A DNA stretch of 49,592 nt from Actinomycetota bacterium. GTDB taxonomy: Bacteria > Actinomycetota > Actinomycetes > Nanopelagicales > Nanopelagicaceae. The notes beneath the pieces were generated by a model, which saw nothing but the letters and a program-made list of their open reading frames with translations, did not search any database and was not told the DNA's origin. Position 1 is the stretch's first letter. Every line of letters starts with the position of its first letter. This document shows positions 37,540 through 49,592 of the stretch, in pieces. The stretch lies in contig RGJX01000006.1 of the NCBI GenBank assembly GCA_010023045.1, positions 1 through 49,592 on the forward strand, read 5' to 3'. The position numbers were made by a program, and so were the translations under genes.

Positions 37540-39129
37540 CTACTCGGGTATGGCCCCTTTTCTAAGCAAACCATAAGTTAGCGCATCTTCCAACGCCATA
37601 GCCGATGCAGCAATAACATTTTCATGAACGCCTACTGTGCTCCATTCACCATTTCCATCCGAAGTTTCAACCAATACCCGAGTGACGGCACCTGTTCCAA
37701 GCCGCCCTTCCAGAATTCTTACCTTGTAATCCGTTAGCTCAAGGCCCTTAATCTCCGGGAAGATGTTCTCAAGGCCATTGCGAAGTGCGTTATCAATTGC
37801 ATTGACCGGTCCATTACCTGTACCAGTTGATTCAATCTTCTTACCCTTTGCATTAACTACAACGCTTGCTCGTGAAGTTACGGTTCGATCTGGATTTTGA
37901 TCGACAGTCGTCTCCCAACTCTCTATTGTGAAGTATTTAGGACGCTTTCCTTCCACCTCTTCGCGAAGGAGTAATTCGAAAGAGGCATCAGCGGCCTCGA
38001 AGGTAAAGCCTCGTGCTTCCAACTCCTTGACCCGCTCAACTATCCGAGATGGAACCGACTTATCAGCGCCAAGATTGATACCGAGTTCCTGTGATTTCAA
38101 TTCGATCGATGCTCGGCCCGCCATGTCGGAGACCAACATCCGCATATCGTTTCCAACTAGTTCTGGATCCTCATGTTGATACATCGCCGGATCGACCTTG
38201 ATTGCTGAGGCATGTAGCCCAGCTTTATGCGCAAATGCAGAGATACCCACATATGGTTGACGAGCACTTGGAGCAACATTTGTTACTTCAGCGACCGCAT
38301 GAGAGATTCGGAATGCTTCTTCTAACTTGCCTTCTGGAAGAACTTGTTGCTTCTTCTTTAACTGTAGATTTGCGATGATTGAGACTAAATCGGCGTTACC
38401 CGTCCGCTCGCCGTAACCATTTATAGTTCCTTGCACATGAGTAGCTCCAGCCGCAACGGCAGCAAGAGAGTTTGCAATCGCACAACCAGTGTCGTTATGG
38501 CAATGAATTCCAAGTCTTGCAGAGCTTCGCTCAAGCACATCGTGAACTACTTGGGAGAGTTCATCGGGCAACATTCCGCCATTTGTATCGCAGAGCGCGA
38601 TTACATCGGCGCCAGCTTCAGCGGCTACTCGCACGACCTCTAAGGCATAGTTGGAATTTGAGCGATAGCCATCAAAGAAATGTTCGGCGTCGAGAAATAC
38701 TCTTTGGCCGCCATCCCTTAAGAATTTAATTGAATCCCTTATCATCGCGAGATTCTCATCAAGAGTGGTACGAAGGGCTAACTCAACATGGCGATCATGA
38801 GATTTAGCGACCAATGTGACTGCGGGAGCTCCGGAATCAGCAAGAGCCTTAAGGAGTAAATCTTCTTCCGCTTTTACATTGGGCCTGCGGGTAGCTCCAA
38901 AAGCAACAAAGGTCGCGCTCTTCAATTTCAATTCGCTCTTAGCTAACTTGAAAAACTCCGTATCTTTTGGATTCGCTCCTGGCCAGCCACCCTCAATAAA
39001 ACCAACGCCTAAATCATCTAAGTGGCGCGCGATAGTTAGCTTGTCATGAACTGAGAGATTTAGCCCCTCTTGTTGAGCGCCATCTCTTAACGTTGTGTCA
39101 TAGACATGAAATGCATCAGATATGGCCAC
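37540..39129 (-). CDS. cimA: (R)-citramalate synthase
   Basis: 529 residues. HMGL/DRE-TIM barrel with YDTTLRDGAQQEGLNLSVHD, EGGWPGANPKD, GIHCHNDTGCAIANSLAAV (metal-binding His pair), and a C-terminal LeuA-type regulatory dimer domain (GNGPVNAIDNALRNGLENIF). The EGGWPG pattern and length indicate CimA rather than 2-isopropylmalate synthase. It condenses pyruvate and acetyl-CoA to citramalate, the threonine-independent route to 2-oxobutyrate and isoleucine. Its GTG overlaps the ilvE stop (TAGTG). Feedback inhibition by isoleucine is usual for the family. Confidence 0.9.
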   Translation of the reverse strand: MAISDAFHVYDTTLRDGAQQEGLNLSVHDKLTIARHLDDLGVGFIEGGWPGANPKDTEFFKLAKSELKLKSATFVAFGATRRPNVKAEEDLLLKALADSGAPAVTLVAKSHDRHVELALRTTLDENLAMIRDSIKFLRDGGQRVFLDAEHFFDGYRSNSNYALEVVRVAAEAGADVIALCDTNGGMLPDELSQVVHDVLERSSARLGIHCHNDTGCAIANSLAAVAAGATHVQGTINGYGERTGNADLVSIIANLQLKKKQQVLPEGKLEEAFRISHAVAEVTNVAPSARQPYVGISAFAHKAGLHASAIKVDPAMYQHEDPELVGNDMRMLVSDMAGRASIELKSQELGINLGADKSVPSRIVERVKELEARGFTFEAADASFELLLREEVEGKRPKYFTIESWETTVDQNPDRTVTSRASVVVNAKGKKIESTGTGNGPVNAIDNALRNGLENIFPEIKGLELTDYKVRILEGRLGTGAVTRVLVETSDGNGEWSTVGVHENVIAASAMALEDALTYGLLRKGAIPE

Positions 39130-40214
39130 TAGCAGACCTTCCGCATCCAGCCATGCTTATCTTCAATAGTTCCATGTTGGATTCCGAGTAGATGGCTACG
39201 AATCTGCATGGTTATCTCACCAGGAGTTCCATCTCCCGTGACCCAAGTTCCAGCGGCGCTCTTTGCAGTTCCGACTGGGGCGATTACTGCGGCAGTTCCA
39301 CAGGCAAAGATTTCAGAAATCTCACCGCTTGCAACTCCATCGCGCCACTCATCGATATTGATCATTCCCTCTTGCGTCTTGTAGCCGAGATCTTTTGCAA
39401 CGGTAAGAATTGAATCGCGTGTGATTCCAGGAAGGAGCGTTCCAGTCAACCTTGGAGTAAAGATGGTTGCATCCTTACCTCGGCCCTTGACGAAGTAGAG
39501 ATTCATTCCACCCATCTCTTCGACCCAGCGACGCTCTATCGCATCTAGCCAGACAACTTGATCGCAACCCTCTTTAGCCGCCTGTTGCTGTGCGAGAAGT
39601 GATGCAGCGTAATTACCTCCGCACTTTGCCTCTCCAGTACCACCAAGAGCGGCACGCACATACTCAGTTGAGATCCAAACTGTGACAGCTTTTGCAGCAT
39701 TGAAATATGCCGCCGCAGGTGTTGCAATTACTGAGAAGAGCGCTTTGTTGCTTGGTCGAACACCTAATCCAACTTCGGTAGCAATCATGAATGGTCGAAG
39801 ATAAAGAGATTCACCAATCTTCTTCGGCACCCAAGCTGCATCCACTTCAACTAACTTTGCAACACAAGAAACAAAATCATCAACTGGTAGCTCAGGAAGA
39901 GCGATTCGGGCAGCGCTCTTCGCAAAACGCAGACCATTGGCATCGGGGCGGAAGAGTGCAATCGAGCCATCAGGTTGTGAGTAGGCCTTCATTCCTTCAA
40001 ATATTTCCTGGCCGTAGTGAAAAACCATCGATGCCGGATCCATTGAGAGCGGTCCATAGGCGCGAACTTGGGCGTCGCCCCAACCAGATGATTGGTTCCA
40101 TTCCGCTAAGACCATGTGGTCGGTGAAATAGCGACCAAAGCCTGGTTCAGCAACGTATTTCTCGCGGAGATCGTTTGCGACCGGACTCGTCGAGGGAGTT
40201 ACATTAATTCTCAC
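39129..40214 (-). CDS. ilvE: Branched-chain amino acid aminotransferase
   Basis: 361 residues of fold type IV PLP enzyme in the long eukaryote/actinobacterial-type group. [67 protein letters not shown] (around the PLP Lys region) and [10 protein letters not shown] match the family. It makes valine, leucine and isoleucine from their keto acids. GTG start overlaps leuB by GTGA. Confidence 0.95.
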   Translation of the reverse strand: MRINVTPSTSPVANDLREKYVAEPGFGRYFTDHMVLAEWNQSSGWGDAQVRAYGPLSMDPASMVFHYGQEIFEGMKAYSQPDGSIALFRPDANGLRFAKSAARIALPELPVDDFVSCVAKLVEVDAAWVPKKIGESLYLRPFMIATEVGLGVRPSNKALFSVIATPAAAYFNAAKAVTVWISTEYVRAALGGTGEAKCGGNYAASLLAQQQAAKEGCDQVVWLDAIERRWVEEMGGMNLYFVKGRGKDATIFTPRLTGTLLPGITRDSILTVAKDLGYKTQEGMINIDEWRDGVASGEISEIFACGTAAVIAPVGTAKSAAGTWVTGDGTPGEITMQIRSHLLGIQHGTIEDKHGWMRKVC

Positions 40215-41244
40215 TTAAGTGCTCCCACTAAAGCTGTGCCAACTTCACTCGTACTCCGCTTGGTGTCACCACGTTTGGCCAGATCGTTCTCCACAGCGCG
40301 CTCAACATCTAGAGCGGCGTCATCGTGCCCGAGGTGACGGAGCATCATCGCAACAGACATGACTGTTGCAGTAGGGTCCGCAATTCCTTTTCCAGCGATA
40401 TCTGGGGCTGAACCATGAACCGGTTCAAACATGGATGGGAATTTTCGTTCCGGATTTATATTTCCAGATGCAGCTAATCCAATACCGCCACATATTGCAG
40501 CGGCAATATCGGTGAGAATATCTCCGAATAAATTATCGGTCACAACCACATCAAAGCGTTCTGGGTTAGTAACAAAGAACATGGAAGCAGCATCGACATG
40601 AAGATAATCGGTTGTGACTTCCGGGAACTCCTTAGCAACCTCATTGAAGGTTCGAGTCCAAAGACTTCCCGCTCTAACGAGGACGTTGTTCTTGTGCACC
40701 AGAGTTAATTTCTTGCGTGGTCGTTTCATGGCTCGAGCAAATGCGTCTCTTATTACTCGCTCTGCGCCTCGGCGAGTATTAAGGCTCTCCTCAGTTGCAA
40801 TTTCAGAGGGCGTTCCCTCAGCTAATACTCCTCCGGCGCCAACATATGGACCCTCGGTTCCTTCGCGTACAACTATGAAGTCGATTGGAGATTCTGTGCG
40901 AAGTGGACCGCGCACAGTTGGATAGAGCCGTGCGGGTCGGAGATTTATGTAATGATCAAATGCGAAACGGAGCTTTAGCAATAGACCACGTTCTAGTACG
41001 CCGCTAGGCACCGATGGATCTCCGACTGCTCCGAGAAGAATCACATCGAAGTCTTTTAGCTCTTCCAAGATTGAATCTGGGAGCGTCTCGCCGGTGCGGT
41101 GCCATAACTTGGCACCAAGTTCGAATTCTTTACGTGTGAACTCAAGCCCATGCTTCTTAGAGACGGCATCGAGGACTCTGATTCCTTCCGCTACGACTTC
41201 AGGTCCGATTCCGTCACCGGCAATCACCGCAAGCTTGTATTTAC

Positions 41245-41248
<4 letters not shown>
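40211..41248 (-). CDS. leuB: 3-isopropylmalate dehydrogenase
   Basis: 345 residues. [83 protein letters not shown] and [24 protein letters not shown]-type motifs are intact, with [20 protein letters not shown] for the NAD site. It oxidises 3-isopropylmalate in leucine synthesis and may act on methylmalate from CimA too. ATGA overlap with serA shows coupling. Confidence 0.95.
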
Positions 41249-44172
<2,924 letters not shown>

Positions 44173-45912
44173 CTATAACTCCTGTGAATCCCAGTCCGGT
44201 GCCATTTCACGGGCAATCATGATGTCATCATTTGATGTTCCCGCGGCGACCATGGGCCAGACCATGGCATCGCGATGAACGCTAAAGTCAACAACTACCG
44301 GCGCATCATTAATCGCATTTGCTTCTTTAATAATCTTGTCAACATCGCCCTTTGATTCACATAGAAGGCCAACGCAACCCATCGCTTCCGCAAGTTTTGC
44401 AAAGTCAGGTACGCGCTTTGAATTCAAATCAGTATTTGAATATCTACCTTGATAAAAGAGAGTCTGCCATTGGCGAACCATTCCAAGAGATTCGTTATTG
44501 ATAATCGCTACCTTGATTGGAATATTGTTGAGCGCGCAAGTTACAAGTTCTTGATTGGTCATCTGGAAACAACCATCGCCATCAATCGCCCAGACCGGAG
44601 TATCTGGAAGACCAACTTTTGCACCCATGGCAGCTGGAACTGCATAGCCCATAGTTCCTAATCCACCGGAGTTGAGCCAGGTTCTTGGTTTCTCATACTT
44701 GATAAATTGAGAAGCCCACATCTGGTGTTGACCAACACCGGCAACATAGACCGCATCAGGCCCGGTGATTTGGCCAATTCGCTCGATTACATATTGCGGT
44801 GAGAGCGATCCATCACTCGGTTCGTTGTAACCAAGAGGATAAGTAGAGCGAAGTGAATTCATCTGGCGCCACCAGGTAGTTAAATCTGGCTTATTCTTTT
44901 TGAACTCTGTTTCTACAGCTGGAATTAACGCTCGAATTGTTGGCCCCAGATCTCCAATAACAGGGACATCGGCATAGCGATTCTTACCAATCTCAGCTGG
45001 GTCAATATCTGCATGAATAATCTTCGCGTTTACAGCGAAGGTGCTTAGCTTTCCTGTTACTCGATCATCAAATCGCGCACCTAGAGTTATCAATAAATCA
45101 GCCTTTTGAAGCGCGGTTACAGCAGCAACGGTGCCATGCATGCCAGGCATTCCAAGGTGTTGTGGATGGCTATCCGGGAAAGCGCCTCGGGCCATCAAGG
45201 TTGTAACGACTGGTGCACCAACTACTTCAGCAAGCTTTAGTAAATCCTTAGCAGCATTTGCCTTGATTACTCCGCCACCGATGTAAAAGACTGGCTTTGA
45301 AGATTGGGCGATGAGGGATGCAGCATCTTTTATTGATTGTGAATTGGGTTCGAACTGTGGTCTATAACCGCGAAGTTCAGCGCGCTTTGGATAGCTAAAA
45401 GTTGTCATCTTTTGGAGCGCATCTTTAGCGATATCAACAAGAACCGGTCCAGGACGACCGGAGTTTGCGATGTAGAAAGCCTCTGAGATTGCACGTGGAA
45501 TATCTGCGGGATCAGTAATCAAATAATTATGTTTCGTTACTGGCATGGTGACGCCACGAATATCAGCTTCTTGGAAGGCATCAGTACCAATTGCTGGTGC
45601 TGGAACTTGGCCTGTGATTGCCACTATAGGAACCGAGTCCATATGCGCATCAGCTAGAGGTGTAACTAAGTTAGTTGCTCCCGGACCGGAGGTTGCGATA
45701 CACACTCCAGCCTTTCCAGTTACTTGGGCATAGCCGGTTGCAGCATGTCCGGCGCCTTGTTCATGGCGAACCAGAATATGTCGGATCTTTGAATCGTAGA
45801 TTGGATCGTAAGCAGGAAGAATTGCGCCGCCCGGGATACCGAACATCACTTCAACGCCGGCTTCTTCCAAAGCACGCACGAGTGATTGTGCTCCAGTTAT
45901 CTCGTTACTCAT
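44173..45912 (-). CDS. ilvB: Acetolactate synthase large subunit
   Basis: 579 residues, complete. [32 protein letters not shown] with the catalytic Glu, FAD-binding middle domain, and the thiamine diphosphate motif [20 protein letters not shown]. It joins two pyruvates, or pyruvate and 2-oxobutyrate. ATG with AAGGAG at ideal spacing. Expression is probably controlled by the attenuator 40-140 bases upstream. The last codons SQEL are followed by TAG, which may itself be created by the ilvN deletion junction. Confidence 0.97.
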   Translation of the reverse strand: MSNEITGAQSLVRALEEAGVEVMFGIPGGAILPAYDPIYDSKIRHILVRHEQGAGHAATGYAQVTGKAGVCIATSGPGATNLVTPLADAHMDSVPIVAITGQVPAPAIGTDAFQEADIRGVTMPVTKHNYLITDPADIPRAISEAFYIANSGRPGPVLVDIAKDALQKMTTFSYPKRAELRGYRPQFEPNSQSIKDAASLIAQSSKPVFYIGGGVIKANAAKDLLKLAEVVGAPVVTTLMARGAFPDSHPQHLGMPGMHGTVAAVTALQKADLLITLGARFDDRVTGKLSTFAVNAKIIHADIDPAEIGKNRYADVPVIGDLGPTIRALIPAVETEFKKNKPDLTTWWRQMNSLRSTYPLGYNEPSDGSLSPQYVIERIGQITGPDAVYVAGVGQHQMWASQFIKYEKPRTWLNSGGLGTMGYAVPAAMGAKVGLPDTPVWAIDGDGCFQMTNQELVTCALNNIPIKVAIINNESLGMVRQWQTLFYQGRYSNTDLNSKRVPDFAKLAEAMGCVGLLCESKGDVDKIIKEANAINDAPVVVDFSVHRDAMVWPMVAAGTSNDDIMIAREMAPDWDSQEL

Positions 45913-45954
45913 CTTCCGCTCCTTTCCGTTACTAGTAAATATCCCTATTAATGC

Positions 45955-45977
45955 AAAAACCCTCAGTTTCCTGAGGG
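45955..45977 (-). terminator. Attenuator terminator of the ilvB leader
   Basis: On the minus strand CCCTCAG-GAAA-CTGAGGG is followed at once by TTTTTGC: a 7-bp perfect stem with a GNRA-type loop and a U-run. It is a textbook intrinsic terminator placed between the leader peptide and ilvB, 42 bases before the ilvB start, so it would stop transcription before the gene unless prevented. Confidence 0.85.
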
Positions 45978-45978
45978 T

Positions 45979-46007
45979 GCGCGTGATCTTTAAGTTAGAT
46001 CACGCGC
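45979..46007 (-). promoter_or_regulatory. Upstream hairpin of the ilvB attenuator
   Basis: GCGCGTGATCT (45979-45989) and AGATCACGCGC (45997-46007) form a perfect 11-bp stem with a 7-base loop. Its 5' RNA arm overlaps the last codons and stop of the leader peptide, so a ribosome finishing the peptide would block it. It adjoins the terminator with one base between and could extend one pair to the base of it. The exact antiterminator pairing is not resolved by eye. Confidence 0.65.
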
Positions 46008-46050
46008 AACGAATCACCACCACTGATGAAGAGAAGGTGTTCGTTGACAT
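46000..46050 (-). CDS. Branched-chain amino acid leader peptide (16 residues)
   Basis: ATG 46050 to TGA 46000 encodes MSTNTFSSSVVVIRCA. Three valine codons (GTG GTG GTG) and one isoleucine codon stand in a row just before the hairpin, the hallmark of ribosome-mediated ilv attenuation. When charged tRNA-Val and tRNA-Ile are scarce the ribosome would stall here and alter folding downstream. The ATG is 7 bases after a -10 box, so the peptide is probably read from a leaderless transcript. Too short for ordinary gene callers. Confidence 0.8.
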   Translation of the reverse strand: MSTNTFSSSVVVIRCA

Positions 46051-46057
46051 GCGGTGA

Positions 46058-46087
46058 ATTATTCCGTCACTAAATGGGGGTAGTCAA
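46058..46087 (-). promoter_or_regulatory. ilvB operon promoter
   Basis: On the minus strand TTGACT (46082-46087) and AATAAT (46058-46063) are separated by 18 bases, close matches to the housekeeping -35 and -10 boxes. Transcription would begin at or next to the A of the leader-peptide ATG at 46050. This is the clearest promoter in the window. Confidence 0.75.
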
Positions 46088-46090
46088 CCC

Positions 46091-46108
46091 CTGAGATGCG
46101 CATCTCAG
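46091..46108. promoter_or_regulatory. 18-bp perfect palindrome upstream of the ilvB promoter
   Basis: CTGAGATGCGCATCTCAG is a perfect 18-bp palindrome centred 14 bases upstream of the -35 box and about 22-40 bases after the ilvD stop. No U-run follows on either strand, so it is a poor terminator. Its position suits an activator or repressor operator; Lrp/AsnC, LysR or the XRE protein of the same locus are possible binders. Confidence 0.5.
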
Positions 46109-46129
46109 ATTATGGAATCAGATTACGGA

Positions 46130-47809
46130 CTAGTCGCAAACCGCCCCGCGGGAGGCCGAACCAACCAATTTCACATACTTCGAAAGGACTCCATAGGTGT
46201 ACCTAGGAGGTAGCGGCTTGAAACTCTTGCGCCGTTCCTCGAGTTCTCTCGCATCTACCAACAAATCTAATGTGCGAGCTTTTACATCAATTCGAATTCG
46301 ATCACCATTTCTAACTAACGCAATCGGTCCACCATCGACAGCTTCAGGCGAAACATGTCCGACGCAAAGTCCAGTAGTTCCACCCGAGAATCTTCCATCA
46401 GTAATCAACAAGACAGATTTTCCAAGGCCGGCGCCCTTAATCGCGCCAGTAATCATCAACATCTCACGCATGCCTGGGCCGCCCTTTGGACCTTCATATC
46501 GGATGACTACAACATCGCCTGCGTTGATTGTTCCATCTTCGAGTGCATCCATTGCGCCTTGTTCTCTATCAAAGACTCGGGCTGGACCTTCAAAGACATC
46601 TACACCAACTCCAGCAACTTTTGTTACAGCGCCTTCTGGAACAAGCGAACCACCCAAAATTGTAATTCCACCACTTGTGGCAAGAGGAGATGAGACCGCT
46701 TTGAGAATCTGGCCATCGGGATCAGGTGGTGCAATCTCTTTTAGATTTTCTGCCATCGTCTTTCCAGTGACAGTCATGCAATCGCCATGAATTAATCCAG
46801 CGTCAAGGAGCGCCTTTAGAACTACCGGAACTCCACCGATTTTGTCGACATCGTTCATCACGTATTTTCCAAAAGGTTTTAGATCGCCAAGAAGTGGAAC
46901 TTTCGAACCTACGCGATGGAAATCATCCATACTTAGATCAACTCGAGCTTCATGAGCGATTGCTAGTAGATGAAGTACCGCGTTAGTGGATCCACCTAAA
47001 GCCATGAGAATTGTTATCGCATTCTCAAAAGCTTGTTTTGTGAGTATGTCACGGGTTCGAATTCCTTGACGAATCAAATTCACCACAGCAGCGCCCGATG
47101 CAATCGCATAAGCATCTCTTCTTCGATCTATGGACGGAGGTGCGGCGGAGCCGGGCAAGGATAGGCCGAGCGCTTCACCAATCGATGCCATCGTATTTGC
47201 GGTGTACATGCCGCCACAGGCGCCTTCACCGGGGCAGATAGCGCGTTCAATTTTGTCCACTTCTTCTTGGGAGATTAATCCACGTGCACATGCACCGACC
47301 GCTTCAAAAGCATCAATGATGGTGACATCTCGACCATCCACTTTTCCGGGCATTATGGAACCGGCATAAACAAATACTGAGGCCACATTAATCCGAGCTG
47401 CGGCCATCATCATTCCCGGAAGAGATTTATCGCACCCAGCGAAAGTAACCATGCCATCTAAGCGCTCAGCTTCCATCACAGTTTCCACCGAATCGGCAAT
47501 GACTTCGCGCGAGACGAGCGAGAAGTGCATCCCTTCATGGCCCATGGAAATCCCATCAGAAATAGAGATGGTTCCAAACTGCATCGGGAATCCGCCGGCT
47601 TCAATTACGCCCTTCTTAGAAGCTTTAGCTAGGCGATCAAGTGAGAGATTGCAAGGAGTAACTTCATTCCAAGAGGATGCAATTCCTATTTGTGGTTTCT
47701 CCCAATCGGCATCAGTCATGCCAACGGCACGGAGCATTCCGCGAGCAGGTGCTCGCTCTAAACCATCTGTTACGAGATAAGACCGTGGCTTCATCGGGTT
47801 CTTACTCAT
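46130..47809 (-). CDS. ilvD: Dihydroxy-acid dehydratase
   Basis: 559 residues of IlvD/Edd. Iron-sulfur cysteines lie in [14 protein letters not shown] and [13 protein letters not shown]-like and [17 protein letters not shown] segments; [16 protein letters not shown] and [20 protein letters not shown] are at the C-terminal part. It dehydrates dihydroxy-isovalerate and dihydroxy-methylvalerate. It starts 4 bases after gatB, an unusual partner, and ends upstream of the ilvB promoter region. Confidence 0.96.
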   Translation of the reverse strand: MSKNPMKPRSYLVTDGLERAPARGMLRAVGMTDADWEKPQIGIASSWNEVTPCNLSLDRLAKASKKGVIEAGGFPMQFGTISISDGISMGHEGMHFSLVSREVIADSVETVMEAERLDGMVTFAGCDKSLPGMMMAAARINVASVFVYAGSIMPGKVDGRDVTIIDAFEAVGACARGLISQEEVDKIERAICPGEGACGGMYTANTMASIGEALGLSLPGSAAPPSIDRRRDAYAIASGAAVVNLIRQGIRTRDILTKQAFENAITILMALGGSTNAVLHLLAIAHEARVDLSMDDFHRVGSKVPLLGDLKPFGKYVMNDVDKIGGVPVVLKALLDAGLIHGDCMTVTGKTMAENLKEIAPPDPDGQILKAVSSPLATSGGITILGGSLVPEGAVTKVAGVGVDVFEGPARVFDREQGAMDALEDGTINAGDVVVIRYEGPKGGPGMREMLMITGAIKGAGLGKSVLLITDGRFSGGTTGLCVGHVSPEAVDGGPIALVRNGDRIRIDVKARTLDLLVDARELEERRKSFKPLPPRYTYGVLSKYVKLVGSASRGAVCD

Positions 47810-47813
47810 AAGC

Positions 47814-49230
47814 TCAACCTTGTCCTAGATGTTTTAAAAGTAGTTCTCTTACTTTAGCGGCATCAGCCTGGCCTTTTGTCTCTTTCATGACTGCACCAAT
47901 CAGCGCGCCCGCAGCTGGGATATGACCATTACGAACTTTCTCAGCAACATCTGGTTGTGCGGCAATCGCTTTCTCTATTGCTTGTAGTAGCGCCGAATCA
48001 TCTGAGACCACTTTTATCCCACGTTTCTCAATAATCTCACTTGGTCTACCTTCATTATTGATGACGCCTTCAACGACTTGGCGAGCTAACTTATCGGTGA
48101 GCTCACCTTTTACGATTAGGGCGACAACTTCGGCTACATCTTTAGAAGTGATTGGAAGAGATGCCGCAGGAACTTCGCGTTCATTAGCGAGTCGGGCTAT
48201 CTCGCCAAGCCACCAACTTCTAGCACGGGTTGGGTCAGCGCCGAGTTTTACGGTCTCTTCTACTTGATCGAGAACATCGGCATTAATCATCGCCGCCATC
48301 TCTTTATCGGGAACCTGCCACTCTTCTTGGATTCGCTTTCTTCTTACCGAGGGCTTTTCTGGAAGTGAACTACGTATCTTCTCAATCCAATCCGCAGCAG
48401 GTGCGACCGGCACAAGATCAGGTTCTGGGAAATAGCGATAATCCTCAGCCTGTTCCTTCGAGCGACCAGGAGTTGTTTCGCCCGTGTCTTCATGGAAGTG
48501 GCGAGTTTCTTGAATGACCCGTTCACCTTTATCCAAGATGCCGGCATGACGAATCATCTCGCTTCTTACGGCTCGCTCTACACTTCGAAGCGAGTTCACA
48601 TTCTTTGTCTCACTACGAGTACCAAGTTTTTCTGCTCCGATTAGACGGAGTGAAACATTGGCATCACAACGTAGCGATCCCTGCTCCATCTTCACGTCAC
48701 TTACGCCAAGGGATCTAAGAATGTCGCGCAGCTCAGAGACATAGGCTCGCGCAACCTCAGGTGCGTACTTACCAGTTCCAGTCAGAGGTTTGGTGACAAA
48801 GAGATTTACCAGTGTCCTCTTCCATATGAACTCGTTCAATCTCAACTCGATAATCCTTAACGCCTTCTTCAGTATCAATCTTCACATCCAGGAATCCGCC
48901 AAAACAGATTGGTTCGTCGTATTGCGAAGTCTGAAAATTCTTTGGCATATCGGGATAGAAATAATTCTTACGGGCAAATCTTGAAAACGGTGCAATCGAG
49001 CAGTTAAGTGCTAATCCAATCGCAATCGTGTACTCAATTGCTTTGCCATTTACCGCCGGAAGTGCGCCAGGAAGCCCTAGGCATACTGGACAAACTTGGG
49101 TATTTGGTGGCGCACCAAACTCTGTGCTGCAACCACAGAACATCTTCGACTTGGTGCCGAGCTCAACGTGGACTTCTAAACCAAGAACTGGCTCATATTT
49201 CTCAATTACCTTCTCATATGAGAGCGCCAT
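47814..49230 (-). CDS. gatB: Aspartyl/glutamyl-tRNA amidotransferase subunit B, frame broken near 48800
   Basis: ATG 49230 overlaps the gatA stop (TAATG). The first 145 residues are normal Gat[13 protein letters not shown], the zinc-binding [28 protein letters not shown], and [11 protein letters not shown], then the frame ends after 9 alien residues. In a second frame [20 protein letters not shown] and the rest ([15 protein letters not shown], tail domain [14 protein letters not shown]) run to 47814. Absent is the family segment like HVGG...GADYSLVDYNRAGIPLIEI, about 86 bp. GatB is needed to make Gln-tRNA or Asn-tRNA where those synthetases are missing, so the lesion should be lethal if real. 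Confidence 0.9.
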
Positions 49231-49592
49231 TATCTCGCCCCCAACTTCGGAGCTTTAGTGAGAATCGGTGCTCCCCACTTTGAATTCAAAGCTGCTTCGA
49301 GAGCGGCGCCAACTTGATAGAGACGATCATCTTTCATCGCTCCCGCCATGATCTGGAAACCTGCGGGTAGGCCATCTTCATCAGCAAGTCCGGATGGAAT
49401 AGAAATTCCACATACACCAGCAAGATTTGTAGGAATAGTAGCTATGTCATTTAGGTACATAGCAATCGGATCATTTGACTTCTCGCCAATCTTAAATGCT
49501 GTTGTGGGAGCGGTTGGTGAGACTAAGACATCAGCTTTGGCAAACGCGTTCTCAAAATCACGAGAAATCAAAGTACGAACTTTTTGAGCGCT
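49230..49592 (-). CDS. gatA: Aspartyl/glutamyl-tRNA amidotransferase subunit A, C-terminal part
   Basis: 121 residues are in the window; the gene continues past 49592. The visible part is the amidase-fold C-terminus: [54 protein letters not shown] and [19 protein letters not shown], all characteristic of GatA. The Ser-cisSer-Lys catalytic triad lies outside. It makes ammonia from glutamine for GatB. Stop overlaps the gatB start by one base. Confidence 0.95.
   Translation of the reverse strand, partial: SAQKVRTLISRDFENAFAKADVLVSPTAPTTAFKIGEKSNDPIAMYLNDIATIPTNLAGVCGISIPSGLADEDGLPAGFQIMAGAMKDDRLYQVGAALEAALNSKWGAPILTKAPKLGAR

Noticed and set aside
46197-46790. A 197-codon plus-strand frame within ilvD
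   Set aside because: Ser/Pro/Thr-rich translation is typical of the antisense frame of a GC3-biased gene; ilvD is intact and certain.
48799-48878. Possible internal start for a separate C-terminal GatB protein at 48878
   Set aside because: The first 27 codons of that frame are antisense-free but out-of-frame readings of the N-terminal gatB sequence, so the start is an artefact of the frame break.

Overview
The window looks like a fragment of a small-genome, free-living actinobacterium of moderate GC content (judged by eye, not computed). The freshwater acI / Nanopelagicales group (for example Planktophila-like bacteria) is my best guess. This rests on typical actinobacterial gene orders (rimP-nusA-infB-rbfA-truB-ribF-rpsO-pnp-M16 protease-dapB; rpsB-tsf-pyrH-frr-cdsA-rlmN next to xerC), very tight spacing with many ATGA/TAATG stop-start overlaps, frequent GTG starts, and a polyamine import and breakdown locus. 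The lineage is inference. I saw no rRNA, tRNA, insertion sequence, prophage or CRISPR array.

Layout. 1-5049 is accessory: the start of a secreted protein with a Pro-Thr repeat, a GAF-LuxR regulator, an exported OmpA-like protein, a response regulator lacking its phosphorylation residues, two related Hsp20 chaperones and a polytopic membrane protein. 5046-16531 (minus strand) is a housekeeping block: mycoredoxin-like protein, dapB, M16 peptidase, pnp, rpsO, ribF, truB, rbfA, infB, nusA, rimP. 16596-22709 holds a TauE-type permease, proS, ispG, a site-2 protease and dxr (two MEP isoprenoid genes). 22762-30590 is the polyamine locus: gabT facing speB-potCBAD-aminobutyraldehyde dehydrogenase. 30653-36892 holds rlmN, cdsA, frr, pyrH, tsf, rpsB and xerC. 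37268-47809 is branched-chain amino acid and serine synthesis (xre, cimA, ilvE, leuB, serA, ilvC, ilvN remnant, ilvB, ilvD). The window ends in gatB and gatA.

Working together. The polyamine genes would import putrescine/spermidine, hydrolyse agmatine or a related guanidino compound, and route the carbon through 4-aminobutanal and GABA to succinate semialdehyde. The ilv/leu/cim genes form one long minus-strand unit. Before ilvB sits what looks like a complete attenuator: promoter, leaderless Val-Val-Val-Ile leader peptide, hairpin, and intrinsic terminator.

Most unusual observation. Five genes (infB, potC, rpsB, ilvN, gatB) each lack an internal or N-terminal stretch that the family has. In four of them the loss is roughly 70-90 bp and shifts the frame; in ilvN it is roughly 270 bp. 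Intact coding sequence of the same protein resumes immediately afterwards. rpsB, infB and gatB are normally essential, so missing sequence from assembly or amplification is the leading explanation, but the pattern is consistent enough to check. In potC the loss makes an in-frame PotC-SpeB fusion reading frame.
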